From contig JAFQOG010000016.1 in the NCBI GenBank assembly GCA_017420755.1, forward strand, positions 29,371-93,370: a stretch of DNA of 64,000 nt, in the 5' to 3' direction. A program made the position numbers and the translations under genes. This DNA comes from Clostridia bacterium. GTDB taxonomy: Bacteria; Bacillota; Clostridia; Oscillospirales; CAG-272. Below, piece after piece: positions 17,930 through 27,800 of the stretch; positions within the stretch are counted from its first letter, which is position 1, and each line of letters opens with the position of its first letter. The notes beneath the pieces were generated by a model. That model saw only the letters and a program-made list of their open reading frames with translations. It made no database searches and was not told the origin of the DNA.

Positions 17930-18592
17930 TTAGTTGCTTTCGGACGAAGATTCGCTCTCGGTGCTATCCTCGACAATGTCCTTGGTTGGAAATTTAATAT
18001 GGTCCTTAGGATCAACATTCTTTCCCTTTACGGTCATTTCATAGTGCAAATGAGGCTCTTGTGCAATCTCATTCATAGCTGTTTCACCAACTGTTCCAAT
18101 CACATCGCCAGCCTTTACCGCACAACCGATAACGATTCCGTCACCAACCTCTTTTTCAAGGTTTTTGTAAATGCTAACCGCATTTCCGGAATGCTCAATA
18201 GAAATGCAAGTACCCATAAATGGATCTTCCCAAACATTTGTAACAGTTCCATCGGCTACTGCCATAACCTCAGAGCCAAGCTCTGCTACTACATCAACTC
18301 CCATATGAGTACGCCAGTCATTCATAGTAGGAGAAAAAACGGGAACACTATCACTGAAATCAAAGCTGATTTCTCCATCAACAGGAACGGAGAATTCCGG
18401 CAAAACATCTGTTTCAGAGATTGTAGGACCTGTTTGTGACTCAGTATCAGTTGATGAAGAGTCAATTGTAGGATCGCTAGCACTTTGTCTTGCAACCACC
18501 GCTGCAATAATCAAAATTGTAACAATCGCCAATACAACCGCTAATGTGAGATAAAAAACTCTCGTATTTTTCTTGTTTTCGTTTTCTTCCAT
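17930..18592 (-). CDS. spoIIQ: SpoIIQ-like M23 (LytM) family membrane protein
   Basis: Bitopic protein of 220 residues with an M23 domain outside. The start is the ATG at 18592 behind AAAGGA. A short cytoplasmic N-terminus with Glu/Asn/Lys leads to one membrane helix (about 12-35), a Ser/Thr/Asp linker (36-75), and a LytM domain with H-x3-D in R-T-H-M-G-V-D and H-L-H-Y-E, so both zinc motifs are intact. A Glu/Ser-rich tail ends it. The size, the single helix and the T-M-N-D-W-R-T-H-x-G-V-D segment match SpoIIQ of Clostridia, the forespore half of the SpoIIQ-SpoIIIAH channel, which retains the H-x3-D site unlike the Bacillus protein. A forespore-type promoter lies upstream. The alternative is a generic M23 endopeptidase. 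Confidence 0.75.
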   Translation of the reverse strand: MEENENKKNTRVFYLTLAVVLAIVTILIIAAVVARQSASDPTIDSSSTDTESQTGPTISETDVLPEFSVPVDGEISFDFSDSVPVFSPTMNDWRTHMGVDVVAELGSEVMAVADGTVTNVWEDPFMGTCISIEHSGNAVSIYKNLEKEVGDGIVIGCAVKAGDVIGTVGETAMNEIAQEPHLHYEMTVKGKNVDPKDHIKFPTKDIVEDSTESESSSESN

Positions 18593-18623
18593 AATATCTT
18601 TTCCTTTCAAATTTTTACAACCA

Positions 18624-18654
18624 TATTATTGAGCAATAAAAAACTCTTTATGCA
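18624..18654 (-). promoter_or_regulatory. Candidate forespore (SigF/SigG-type) promoter
   Basis: On the minus strand: TGCATA (18649-18654), 16-base spacer, TCAATAATA (18624-18632), about 30 bases before the SpoIIQ-like start codon. The -35 matches the SigG/SigF type and no good sigma-A pair is seen in the gap. Match judged by eye. Confidence 0.45.
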
Positions 18655-18701
18655 AAAAAACGCAAAAAACAAAAAATCATCCTTGGTAGCACTTGAAATC
18701 A

Positions 18702-18730
18702 TTGACAATAAGTAATATTTATGATATTAT
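18702..18730 (+). promoter_or_regulatory. Promoter for ThyX-like/CDF/CotH unit
   Basis: TTGACA (18702-18707), 17-base spacer, TATTAT (18725-18730), extended TG. Transcription would start near 18737, which excludes the upstream in-frame ATG at 18721. Confidence 0.65.
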
Positions 18731-18765
18731 ATAAGATAAGAAAACTTTATTTAAAGGAGAGAATT

Positions 18766-19389
18766 ATGATTAAAATTGAAAAAGTCTCTGTTATGAACTT
18801 CGAAAACGCTATAAGAGGAGCTCGTAACCCCTTGAATTCATGGGCAAAAAGCGATAGCTATTATAATGAAAACGGAGAATATGTTCTCGGAGAAAACGAC
18901 CTATCGCTCGCTATTCGACTTGCAAAGGCAGGAAGCGATCACAGAAAGTATCTAAGACAAATTTTCGTAAGCGTCGATATTACAGCACCTCTTTATTGGT
19001 GGAAGGAATACGACACCTACAAGGTTGCAACGGTTGCAAATTCTACCTCAACCATGCATAAAATCCACTCAAAGCCATTTGAGCGCGATGATTTCAGCCA
19101 TGATAGAATGAGCGCTGATGCACTAAGAGTTCTTGATATCACAATCGAATATCTTGAGAGCGCACGCCAAAGATTTATCGAAACAAAGGATAAGCAACAT
19201 TGGCACGATATGATACAGCTTCTTCCATCAAGCTATAATCAAATGAGAACATGTACTCTCAACTACGAAACATTAATAAACATTTACTATGCAAGACGCA
19301 CTCATAAGCTCGCAGAATGGCATACAATGTGTGATTGGATAATGTCACTACCATACGCAAAAGAGCTTATTGCGGTAAAAGAAGACTAA
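18766..19389 (+). CDS. Conserved protein with ThyX-like features, function unknown
   Basis: Soluble protein of 207 residues; the start is the ATG at 18766 behind AAAGGAGAG. It contains G-S-D-H-R-K-Y-L-R-Q-I (about 57-67), then W-W-K-E-Y-D-T-Y-K-V-A-T-V-A-N-S-T-S-T-M-H-K. The spacing of an HRK-x-R element and a Ser/Thr-rich segment recalls flavin-dependent thymidylate synthase, but the ThyX signature RHR-x7-S is not present, so catalysis cannot be assumed. Homologues I recall in Bacillota and their phages are annotated as hypothetical or thymidylate-synthase-like. Its stop codon overlaps the start of the CDF transporter (TAATG). Confidence 0.55.
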   Translation: MIKIEKVSVMNFENAIRGARNPLNSWAKSDSYYNENGEYVLGENDLSLAIRLAKAGSDHRKYLRQIFVSVDITAPLYWWKEYDTYKVATVANSTSTMHKIHSKPFERDDFSHDRMSADALRVLDITIEYLESARQRFIETKDKQHWHDMIQLLPSSYNQMRTCTLNYETLINIYYARRTHKLAEWHTMCDWIMSLPYAKELIAVKED

Positions 19390-20585
19390 TGATAGAAAAG
19401 CTAATTAAGGACTATGCTCACCCTGAAAAGCCCGAGGTTAGAGTAAGAGTAGGACGCTTTGCGGGCTTTGTTGGCATAATCTTGAATACACTTTTGTTTG
19501 GCATTAAAATAGTGCTAGGACTTTTGTTTGGTAGCGCATCAATAATCGCCGATTCTATTAATAACCTAACGGATGCTGGCTCAAATGTGCTAACCGTGGT
19601 CGGTTATACCATGATAGGCAAGCCGGCTGATAAGGATCACCCTTATGGTCATGCGCGCATGGAATACCTTTCCTCACTTTTTATATCAATTATCGTAATG
19701 ATACTTGGTATCGAAATGCTGACAACCTCAATCGATAAAATAATCACACCTACTGCAAGCGAAAAATACGATACAATCGCAATAATCATAATCGCATCTA
19801 CGATTTTAGTAAAGCTCGTAATGTCTCTGTTTTTCCGCAAGCTAGGAAGGCATATAAGCTCCGATACATTAAAGGCAGCCTTTGCCGATAGCATAAGCGA
19901 TGTAATCGCAACCTCGGCAGTTGTAGCAGGCATGATTTTAACTCCTGTTATAGGCCCATATACTGATGGTATTATAGGCTGTGTTATTTCAGTATATATC
20001 ACAATCATGGGTATAAAGCTTGTAATAGAGGCATCAAATACCCTAATAGGAAAAGCCCCCGACACAAGCTTTATCACAGAATTAACCCATAAAATAAGAG
20101 AATACGATGGCGTTTTGGGAATTCATGACCTAGTTGTTCATTCATATGGCGCGGGCAAAACCTTTGTAAGCGCACATGTAGAGGTTGATTCGGCAACGGA
20201 TGTCCTTATAAGTCATGATATGGTTGATGCAATCGAGGCTGATATTTTGGAGCAAATGGGTGTCAATTTGGTCATTCATATGGATCCTATTTGCACAACA
20301 GATCCCGAAACTAATATGCTAAGAGAAAAAACTCTTAACATAATTCAAAATATTTCCTCAGAGTATTCAAGCCCTATATCAATGCACGATTTTAGAGTTG
20401 TAAAGGGCTTTTGCTCGCAAACAAAAATCCTTTTTGATGTAAATATATCAAATGAAATGCCTCTGTCAAACGAACAGTTATATAAAGAAATTTATGACAG
20501 AATAAAGAAAATAAATCCTCTTTTTGTATTGATTTTGACAATAGATAGAGATTACTTTTCACAAAGATACGAGGATGAAAATTAA
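19389..20585 (+). CDS. Cation diffusion facilitator (CDF) family metal transporter
   Basis: Membrane antiporter exporting divalent metals (Zn, Fe, Mn or Co) against protons, 398 residues. The start is the ATG at 19389, overlapping the previous stop. Six membrane helices span about 25-215. Metal-site motifs are visible: D-S-I-N-N-L-T-D in helix 2, H-P-Y-G-H-A-R-M-E-Y between helices 2 and 3, and F-A-D-S-I-S-D in helix 5. The C-terminal cytoplasmic part has the ferredoxin-like dimerisation domain (H-S-Y-G-A-G-K-T-F-V-S-A-H-V-E-V-D) and then about 80 further residues, making it longer than the usual 300. The Asp-rich sites fit Mn/Fe/Zn; I cannot choose. Confidence 0.9.
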   Translation: MIEKLIKDYAHPEKPEVRVRVGRFAGFVGIILNTLLFGIKIVLGLLFGSASIIADSINNLTDAGSNVLTVVGYTMIGKPADKDHPYGHARMEYLSSLFISIIVMILGIEMLTTSIDKIITPTASEKYDTIAIIIIASTILVKLVMSLFFRKLGRHISSDTLKAAFADSISDVIATSAVVAGMILTPVIGPYTDGIIGCVISVYITIMGIKLVIEASNTLIGKAPDTSFITELTHKIREYDGVLGIHDLVVHSYGAGKTFVSAHVEVDSATDVLISHDMVDAIEADILEQMGVNLVIHMDPICTTDPETNMLREKTLNIIQNISSEYSSPISMHDFRVVKGFCSQTKILFDVNISNEMPLSNEQLYKEIYDRIKKINPLFVLILTIDRDYFSQRYEDEN

Positions 20586-20595
20586 AGGAAGCCTT

Positions 20596-22713
20596 ATGAA
20601 AAGAAAATTATTGCTTTTGTTTTTCATTTGTATTGTCACCCTTGCATTATCAATTTGTGTAAGTGGTGCTCAGCTCAATCTTAGAGTAGAGCTAGACGAT
20701 GGCACAGTTGTTTCCCCAATTGACGATACTGTATATCTGCCCTCATACGCAGATATAACAAGCCTTAAAATAAGCTTTTTGACAGGCTTTAAAAACATTA
20801 CCTTGAATGGTGTTGCCGTTAAAAGTGGAGATGAAATAAACATTTCCTCTCTAAAAAAGGTAAATCAAACGGATAGAGTTGAGTACTATGAGCTTAATTT
20901 TAGAGCCGAGGACGCAAATAACCCCGAATATAATATTAAGCTCTATAAGGCAAACAATCTAAATAGCCTTCATATTACAACCTCGATTGGCAGAGATCAG
21001 CTAACAAATGATGTTAAGGACGAGGGCGCATCTGTAAGACTCGTAAATAAAAACGCTCAGGTGATTTTCCAAAAGCAAGCAACGGTAAAAACAAGAGGAA
21101 ATTCAACTGATACATATCTTAAAAAGCCATTTCAGGTGAAGTTTGATAAGGGCTTTGATGTTATGGGAATGGGCAAGGCTAAAACATGGCTACTTTTGGC
21201 AGATTACCTTGACCAAAGCTATATGAGAAACGCACTTATGTATAAGCTCGCAAAGGATCTTGGAATGGGTGCGTGCGACTACACAAGCGTTGATGTTTTT
21301 ATAGATGGCGCATATCAAGGCGTATATTTGCTTTGCGAAAAGGTAAACATTAACGCAAACAGAGTAAATATAGCAGAGCTGGAAAAGCAAAATGATGCAT
21401 TAAATCAGCAATATTCAACTAAAACAACAACCATAACCGATAATAGCGCGCCTCTTATTTCGGAAACCGCTATTACCGAATATAAATATGTAAACGACAT
21501 TGTAAATCCAACTGATATTACAGGTGGATACCTTGTTGAGCTTGATAATAATAACAAGGATAATCGTTCAAAATTTGATAGCTACTTTATGGTTAAAACC
21601 TCTTTTGGCGAGAATTTGTATGTAATACAATCTCCCGAAAAATGCTCAAAGGAGCAGGTTGAATATATTGCAAGGCTCTTTGCCGAAATGGAAGAGGCTA
21701 TGGCGAACGCCGATGGCAAAAATTCGCAAGGAAAGCACTATACCGAGTACATAGACATGGATAGCTTTGCAGTGGCTTATATCATGGCAGAGCTCGGCAG
21801 AAACTATGACGCGGGAAGCGCAAGCATATATTTCAATAAGGATATCGACAAAAACGGAGAGGTTTCTAAAATCGTAAAGGGACCACTTTGGGATTGCGAT
21901 AATACTTTGGGAAACATTCATAGAAACAATGCTGAGGATCAAAAGTCAATGTGGGCGAAAAATCGCACCCCTTGGAATATGCTCACAAACCACGATGATT
22001 TTAACGCAAGCGTTAAGAAGCATTTTGAAAAAGCATACGATTTGATATATGATATGCTCGATAAGGACGGATTTATCGATAAGCAAATTGAAACACTTGG
22101 CTATTCTGCGATAATGGACAGAGAGCGTTGGAACCAAGCTGATTCAAATGCTTGGCCACGCTACGAGGATGGCTCGCTTCATTGGTTTCAATCTAATGGG
22201 GACGCATTCCCGACATATGCTGTTTATACTGATTATGTAAATAGTACCCAATTCACAGCAGTAGGTTATCTTGCTTGTATGCTTAAAACAAGATGCGACT
22301 ATCTTGTAAGCACATGGGGCTGTGATGTAGAGCCAAGGACGAGAACGCTTAATACAAAGCCCTCGCCACTCGACGAAACGGTTGATATGACACCCATTTT
22401 GCCAAATCAACCACCCGTGCAGACCAATCCCGGACAAGGTACAGAGCAACCACCCGATACCAATCTTGTACCGGAGCCACAGGTTGATAACGACGGCTTT
22501 TCAACAGAAGCTATTATAACGCTTGTGGTGATTGGAGCTATTGCGGCAATCTCAATAGTGTTGCCTATTATTCTAAAAAAGAAAAAGGCAAATAAAGCCC
22601 CACAATCACACTCCAAGGAGCAAACAACACCTCAACAAGAGCCTACAAGCCCAACAGAAGAGCAACCAGCTCCAAGTAGCACAGAAGCTCCCGAGGATAA
22701 GGGCGAAAATTAA
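20596..22713 (+). CDS. CotH-family protein kinase, membrane-anchored
   Basis: Exported protein of 705 residues; the start is the ATG at 20596 behind TTAAAGGAAG, and an ATG at 20575 overlaps the CDF gene. Signal peptide about 1-25. The CotH domain spans about 130-590, with K-T-R-G-N-S-T (substrate/ATP region), K-K-P-F-Q-V-K-F, Y-L-L-C-E-K-V and the metal-binding W-D-C-D-N-T-L-G-N motif. A Pro/Thr/Gln-rich linker leads to one membrane helix (about 640-660), a Lys stop-transfer segment and a long Pro/Glu/Ser tail. CotH phosphorylates coat proteins in Bacillus spores; secreted versions occur widely in gut Clostridia and cellulosomes. With this anchor it acts at the cell surface. Same transcript as the CDF gene. 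Confidence 0.82.
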   Translation: MKRKLLLLFFICIVTLALSICVSGAQLNLRVELDDGTVVSPIDDTVYLPSYADITSLKISFLTGFKNITLNGVAVKSGDEINISSLKKVNQTDRVEYYELNFRAEDANNPEYNIKLYKANNLNSLHITTSIGRDQLTNDVKDEGASVRLVNKNAQVIFQKQATVKTRGNSTDTYLKKPFQVKFDKGFDVMGMGKAKTWLLLADYLDQSYMRNALMYKLAKDLGMGACDYTSVDVFIDGAYQGVYLLCEKVNINANRVNIAELEKQNDALNQQYSTKTTTITDNSAPLISETAITEYKYVNDIVNPTDITGGYLVELDNNNKDNRSKFDSYFMVKTSFGENLYVIQSPEKCSKEQVEYIARLFAEMEEAMANADGKNSQGKHYTEYIDMDSFAVAYIMAELGRNYDAGSASIYFNKDIDKNGEVSKIVKGPLWDCDNTLGNIHRNNAEDQKSMWAKNRTPWNMLTNHDDFNASVKKHFEKAYDLIYDMLDKDGFIDKQIETLGYSAIMDRERWNQADSNAWPRYEDGSLHWFQSNGDAFPTYAVYTDYVNSTQFTAVGYLACMLKTRCDYLVSTWGCDVEPRTRTLNTKPSPLDETVDMTPILPNQPPVQTNPGQGTEQPPDTNLVPEPQVDNDGFSTEAIITLVVIGAIAAISIVLPIILKKKKANKAPQSHSKEQTTPQQEPTSPTEEQPAPSSTEAPEDKGEN

Positions 22714-22719
22714 AACACA

Positions 22720-22746
22720 AAAGGCAAGAGCATAGCTCTTGCCTTT
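22720..22746. terminator. Terminator between CotH-like and GH78-like genes
   Basis: A 12-bp perfect stem AAAGGCAAGAGC/GCTCTTGCCTTT with a 3-base loop between convergent genes. T tracts are modest on both sides. Confidence 0.75.
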
Positions 22747-22750
22747 AATT

Positions 22751-24760
22751 TTATAGCTTAATATTAAGCCACTCTCCCTTTTTAATTGGATATTTTTTAT
22801 CACCAACAATAAGAGTACCACCATCAATATCGGCAAAAACGCAAACCTCGCTTTTGCTTACCTTGACATGAATTTCTGAGCTTGGAGTAGGAACGCATCC
22901 CTCGAATTCAGTAAAGCACATAAGGTTGGGCCTTACCTCAAAGGTAGAATATCCGGCGCCTGTTGGCTTAACGCCAAGAGCATATTTGCCAAGCAGATAA
23001 ATTGGCGAAGCGCCCCATGCGTGACATAGGCTCTTTTCGTATTTTCCACCATACATCTCGTAGTGCTCAATTCCACTCTTAGTAGGGTCAAATTCTTCCC
23101 AAACAGTAGTAGCACCTAGCTCGAGCATGCCACCCCAATAGCTGTGTAGCATATCCGTCATGTACTTGAAGTCACCTAAGCGACACATAGCATCAAGCTC
23201 GAAAAACTCAAAATAAGGAGTTGTAATTTTCGTGATTTTGTTGTTATAAATTACATTTTTTACAATGCTTTCCTTGCGTGCATCGCTTGTGTAATCAAAG
23301 AGAAGAGCAAAGATATTTGCGTGGCGAGTTACATTATTTTTGCCGGATTTATAATCGTCAATAAATGCGCCCTTTTCCTCGCACCAATATTTTTGATTTA
23401 TTTGAGCTATCATGTATTTTACTTGACGCTCACACCTTGCTTGCATCTTGTCATCTCCACATAGCTTAGCGCACATGCCAAGGCACTCATACGCACGACA
23501 AAGAAGCATTTGCTCAGCACACATAGGGCCATTTGAATCAAAGGTGGACCAGTCAATAAATACCCAATCATCAGGCAATCTCACATACATTCCATCGTCG
23601 CCAAGACGCTTTTCAACAAACGCCCAAACATCAAGCATATCGGGATAAATATCGCTTATAAAGTCAATATCTCCTGTGTGGAAATAGTATTCCCAAATGC
23701 CAATAAACCAATAAAAAGTGTAGTCACAAATGGTATTCATGTGCTTTGTGATAGGATCAGCACCACGCAAAATTCTGGTTGTACGCTTTACTATATCATT
23801 GTTATTTGCAAGATAATAGTTCACAAAATAGCTTTGATATGCGTCACCGCCCCAAACCCATCTATCACGCTTGATTCCGTCAAAAAATCCCTCTCTTGAG
23901 TTGAGAAGCATTGTGTATTCACACACTCTCCAAAGCTTGTTTATCATCTCATCGTTGCATCTAAAAGCGCCTCTTGTCTGTAATGGCAAATACTCAAAAT
24001 CGACAAAAAGCTCGCATATGTGGCTGAATTTAGGTATAAAAATATATCTAAACGCACAGGAGCTAGAGGTGAATGAGCCATTTTCAAGAACAGCGTTTAC
24101 AACGCAGTTTGCCATTTCATAGTCGATTGCTTCCTCGTAAGACTCTCCAAGAGATAAAAGTAGCTCATCGTAGTCTTTTGGCACACCAGAAATAGTTATT
24201 TTTCCAAAAATTTCCTTGCCAAAATCATATAAAACGCCACCTTTTTCGCATTTAACACTCACAGGCTCGACTTTTTTATATGAAAATTTAAAAATTTCGG
24301 GATTATCATTTACATCAGAGTAAAGCTCGCTATCTCCTGCGTGTCGTCCTGCCTTGTCGTCATTTTCACACACAACCCAGCTTCTGTCAGTTGCAAACAC
24401 ATTGCCTGTGCAATAGAAGGCGGGGAAGCCATCAGCCTTGAAGCCGGAAACTGTTACCCTGTGTCGCCCTACGCCAAGCTCGATTTTTGAATTTGGTGGA
24501 TAAGTAATATTATCAACGCAAATACAGGAGTCGGGAGTGTTAGAAAAAAATTCGATTACCTCGCTCTCGAAAATTTCTGCTTCTTTTGTTAAAATTGCAT
24601 TGTGTCGAGGGCCATCAACTCTCCACATGGGATGATAAAAAATTGACCTTGTGTCGCTATTTTTACCATTTTTATAGGTTTTTGCATGTGTGCGTCTATT
24701 GTGTAATAGCATACCGTGATATAGCTCAAGGCTACCGGGATACCAAATCCATTTTGCCAT
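22751..24760 (-). CDS. GH78-like (alpha-L-rhamnosidase family) glycoside hydrolase
   Basis: Cytoplasmic glycosidase of 669 residues; the start ATG lies behind AAAAGGAG and there is no signal peptide. Order of parts: N-terminal beta-sandwich domains (about 1-265), a (alpha/alpha)6 barrel (about 270-580) and a C-terminal beta domain. The segment F-F-D-G-I-K-R-D-R-W-V-W-G-G-D-A-Y (about 297-313) corresponds to the GH78 signature around the proposed acid residue (the family has D-R-x-E-W-x-x-D-A). The late E of T-V-W-E-E-F-D (about 563-569) corresponds to the base Glu. R-D-R-W-V-W lacks the Glu of the textbook D-R-x-E-W, so specificity may differ from rhamnose. It has its own promoter. Confidence 0.78.
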   Translation of the reverse strand: MAKWIWYPGSLELYHGMLLHNRRTHAKTYKNGKNSDTRSIFYHPMWRVDGPRHNAILTKEAEIFESEVIEFFSNTPDSCICVDNITYPPNSKIELGVGRHRVTVSGFKADGFPAFYCTGNVFATDRSWVVCENDDKAGRHAGDSELYSDVNDNPEIFKFSYKKVEPVSVKCEKGGVLYDFGKEIFGKITISGVPKDYDELLLSLGESYEEAIDYEMANCVVNAVLENGSFTSSSCAFRYIFIPKFSHICELFVDFEYLPLQTRGAFRCNDEMINKLWRVCEYTMLLNSREGFFDGIKRDRWVWGGDAYQSYFVNYYLANNNDIVKRTTRILRGADPITKHMNTICDYTFYWFIGIWEYYFHTGDIDFISDIYPDMLDVWAFVEKRLGDDGMYVRLPDDWVFIDWSTFDSNGPMCAEQMLLCRAYECLGMCAKLCGDDKMQARCERQVKYMIAQINQKYWCEEKGAFIDDYKSGKNNVTRHANIFALLFDYTSDARKESIVKNVIYNNKITKITTPYFEFFELDAMCRLGDFKYMTDMLHSYWGGMLELGATTVWEEFDPTKSGIEHYEMYGGKYEKSLCHAWGASPIYLLGKYALGVKPTGAGYSTFEVRPNLMCFTEFEGCVPTPSSEIHVKVSKSEVCVFADIDGGTLIVGDKKYPIKKGEWLNIKL

Positions 24761-24789
24761 AACAAATCTCCTTTTAATTGCTTAAATTA

Positions 24790-24818
24790 ATTTTATCATA
24801 TATTAGGGCGATTATCAA
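24790..24818 (-). promoter_or_regulatory. Promoter for GH78-like gene
   Basis: On the minus strand: TTGATA (24813-24818), 17-base spacer, TAAAAT (24790-24795), extended TG. Confidence 0.6.
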
Positions 24819-24830
24819 TAGATATGCAAT

Positions 24831-24858
24831 AAAAAACACCTCGTAAGAGGTGTTTTTA
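24831..24858 (-). terminator. Terminator for MacB-type ABC gene
   Basis: AAAAACACCTC, loop GTAA, GAGGTGTTTTT, 5 bases from the stop codon. Confidence 0.85.
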
Positions 24859-24862
24859 TCAT

Positions 24863-27800
24863 TTATTTGCGGTTCTTAATCGCATCAATTGGCTTCATAG
24901 AAGCTATTTTCTTAACAGGTAAGAAGGTTGCAATGAATGCAACAAGTAGCGAAACTCCAAGTAGAAGCACGCCTTGCCTTGCACCAAATGTTAAGAAGGT
25001 TACCAAAATTCCAAGATCTTCTCTGAAAATTCCATTCAAAATGTAAACCACAACGCCCGTTGTTATGAGCGATAAAACAAAGTTTATAATCGAAATAATA
25101 AAGGATTCTGCAAAGAATATTTTGAATACATCTCTTGAACGGGAGCCGATTGCACGAAGAATACCGATTTCTTGCTTCTTGTACGAAATACTTGTTGCAA
25201 TAAAGTTAGATAGCATAAGCGATGCAAATAACGCAAAGCCAAGACCGATATACAAGAATACCTCTCCTAAGGTTTCAAGAAGGTCATCTATCATGTCAAG
25301 CTCTTGAGTTACTGAGTTTTTAAGCTCAAATCTCATCTCGCCATCATGGAACGAGTTTGTGTAAGAAAATTCAGCAATCCTTCTTATTGCACCGGAATCC
25401 TTTGGCATAGGGGCAACAATAATTGAATATATGCCATCATTTAGTTGATTTACAATGCTGTAATAAATATCATCGTTTATCACAACCGTGTCAGAACTAT
25501 TCTCGAAAACACCAACAATTTCCATGTTTTTATCGGTTGTTTCGAACTGATTCTTATACGAGCCATAAATTGACGCAACATTGGTAAAAAGCTTTACCTC
25601 TTTCGCAAATTCGAGCAGATAAGTCTTTAAATATTTCGCAATTTCTTCTGGTTGAGTGCTATTTAAATAGCTAGAATAGTTGGAAATAATAAATTCGGGG
25701 TTTGGAATTGATTTATCATCCTCAGCTGTGGAAATATAATATTCAAGCGCCTTGTCATAATTCTTATTTGAGTATTCATAAAGGGCAATTGAAATTAAAT
25801 TACCGGCGTAAGAGGTGCTTCTTATGGATTGAGAGCCTAACATATAGCGTCCATTTGTAAGCTTCAAAACATTGTTGGAGAAGCGCTCCCAAGAAATGAT
25901 ATGGTCCTTTAGAATAGGATAATTTGATGCCAAGCCTTCATAGAATGATTTTGCACATTCCATGAAATCGTCAGGACGATGCTCACTCCAAATAATATTG
26001 TCCGTAAAAAGCGATGCTGTATAAGAGATATCATAGTTTCCAAACTCATCTCTAAACCAAGTAATTTCCATGTTTGGATCGTATGCCAAATAAGAAGGCC
26101 AAACCTTAGTTTCAAAGGTGTTGTTTTTTATAGCATCATAAACATACTTGTAGCCTGATGCAAGGTAAAAGTTATCAGCTATATCTCCCAAATTACTACC
26201 ATAAGAAAAATTAGAGAAGATTTCTTGATCCTCTTTATTTAGAGGAATTGAGCTAAGGTCATAGGAATTATATGAGAAATTGTTTATTCTATTATGTAGC
26301 ATACTACTCGAAATCAAGATTTGCGAGTTAGAAAGAGTGCTAACAGGATCGCCAATCCACGAAATAGAGCTATCATTTATTTGATTTAACAATCTTACAC
26401 TAGAAATATAGCTTTCGTAGGAAATATTATCATAGTTTTCAAGACCGATTTCCTTGGATTTATAATAAAGAATCCTGTAATGAGCATTGTCAAGGTTGGT
26501 TTTGCTAAATTGTGTGCTTTCGAGAATATAATTTGAAAGTCGAGGTGTGACATAAAGAACTGCATGAAGTGAGTATTCTTGCGCAGATCTCAACTCCGAT
26601 TGCAGAGCTATTTTGGCGATATCCATCTCTCCGTTAGAGGTTGTATCGGCAAGAACCTCATATCTTGAAAAATCGAAGCCTGTGTCTAGAATACCTACAA
26701 TTTTATATACGCCCTTTCCCGATGGGTTAGGAATTGAGTAAGAGGAAATGGTTTTGCCAATGAGATCACTTTCGTTGTTTATCGGAACAACGCGTGACTC
26801 TTTTCCATCTTCACGAAGAATGTAACCCTGCTTGTGGAAATGCTCGTATATATATTTTGTGATAACTATTTCGTTTTCGTTTTGTGGGTATTGACCAGTT
26901 AATTTGTATCCAAAGCGAGAAACAAATTCAGGGGTGATTGGCGCAACACCAGGAAGACTGTATGGGAAAACATAAGACCAGTCTTTGTTATCGTCAGTAT
27001 ATTCACTGTTGATTTCTTGGGTGTATTCGACATGAATTCCGGAAATAACTCCAACATAATCTAGCCCGAGCTCTTTTGACAGCTCTTCCTTTTCAGAAGC
27101 AGAGATGAAGGTATCGTAGTTCTTCCAGCTAAAATCATCCTCGTCGTCGCCCCAGTGATCCTTTACCGCCTTGACAAGTGAAACATAATCAATGTTGGAG
27201 TCAATCAAGGACTCGGTGCAGGTGTTTATGCTGTTGTACGAGGCGATTGTGTCGGCAAGTCCAAACAATGAAAATGCGATAAAAGAGAGAAAAATGGTGA
27301 AAACCAAACGCACCTTTTTATGCTTAAGACCACTAGAGCCGAGTTTAAATGCGTTTTTGAGGGAAAGCTTAGATTTAATTAACTTGAAAATTCCACCCTT
27401 GTTTTCAATTTTGCCCTCGTCAGTGGGCTTGAATATCTTATTTTGACGCTTGTCATTTATGATAATTGAGGTAGAAGAGCGAATAGTGCGAATATAGTCA
27501 TTTATTGCAATTCTGTCATCATCGGTCAGCTCATATCCGTCCTTTATTACGATTTCCTTGCCAAGATATGAAAGATTAGGCTCTTCTGCATTTTCAGTAG
27601 CCTCTGCATCATATTCAACATCGGAAATGATTTTTCCGTCAGATAATTCAATAATTCTGTCAGCATAAAGCTCAGAAAATTCTCTGTCGTGGGAAACAAC
27701 CAACACAAGCTTTGTTTTTGAAAGCTTTTTGAGCGTGTCAAATACCTGTCGGCCGGTTGCAGAGTCAAGCGCTCCTGTTGGCTCGTCAGCCATGATTATT

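Noticed and set aside
18766-19389. Prophage remnant suggested by the ThyX-like gene
   Set aside because: No integrase, capsid, lysis or att-like repeat nearby, and the gene is coupled to a chromosomal transporter gene.
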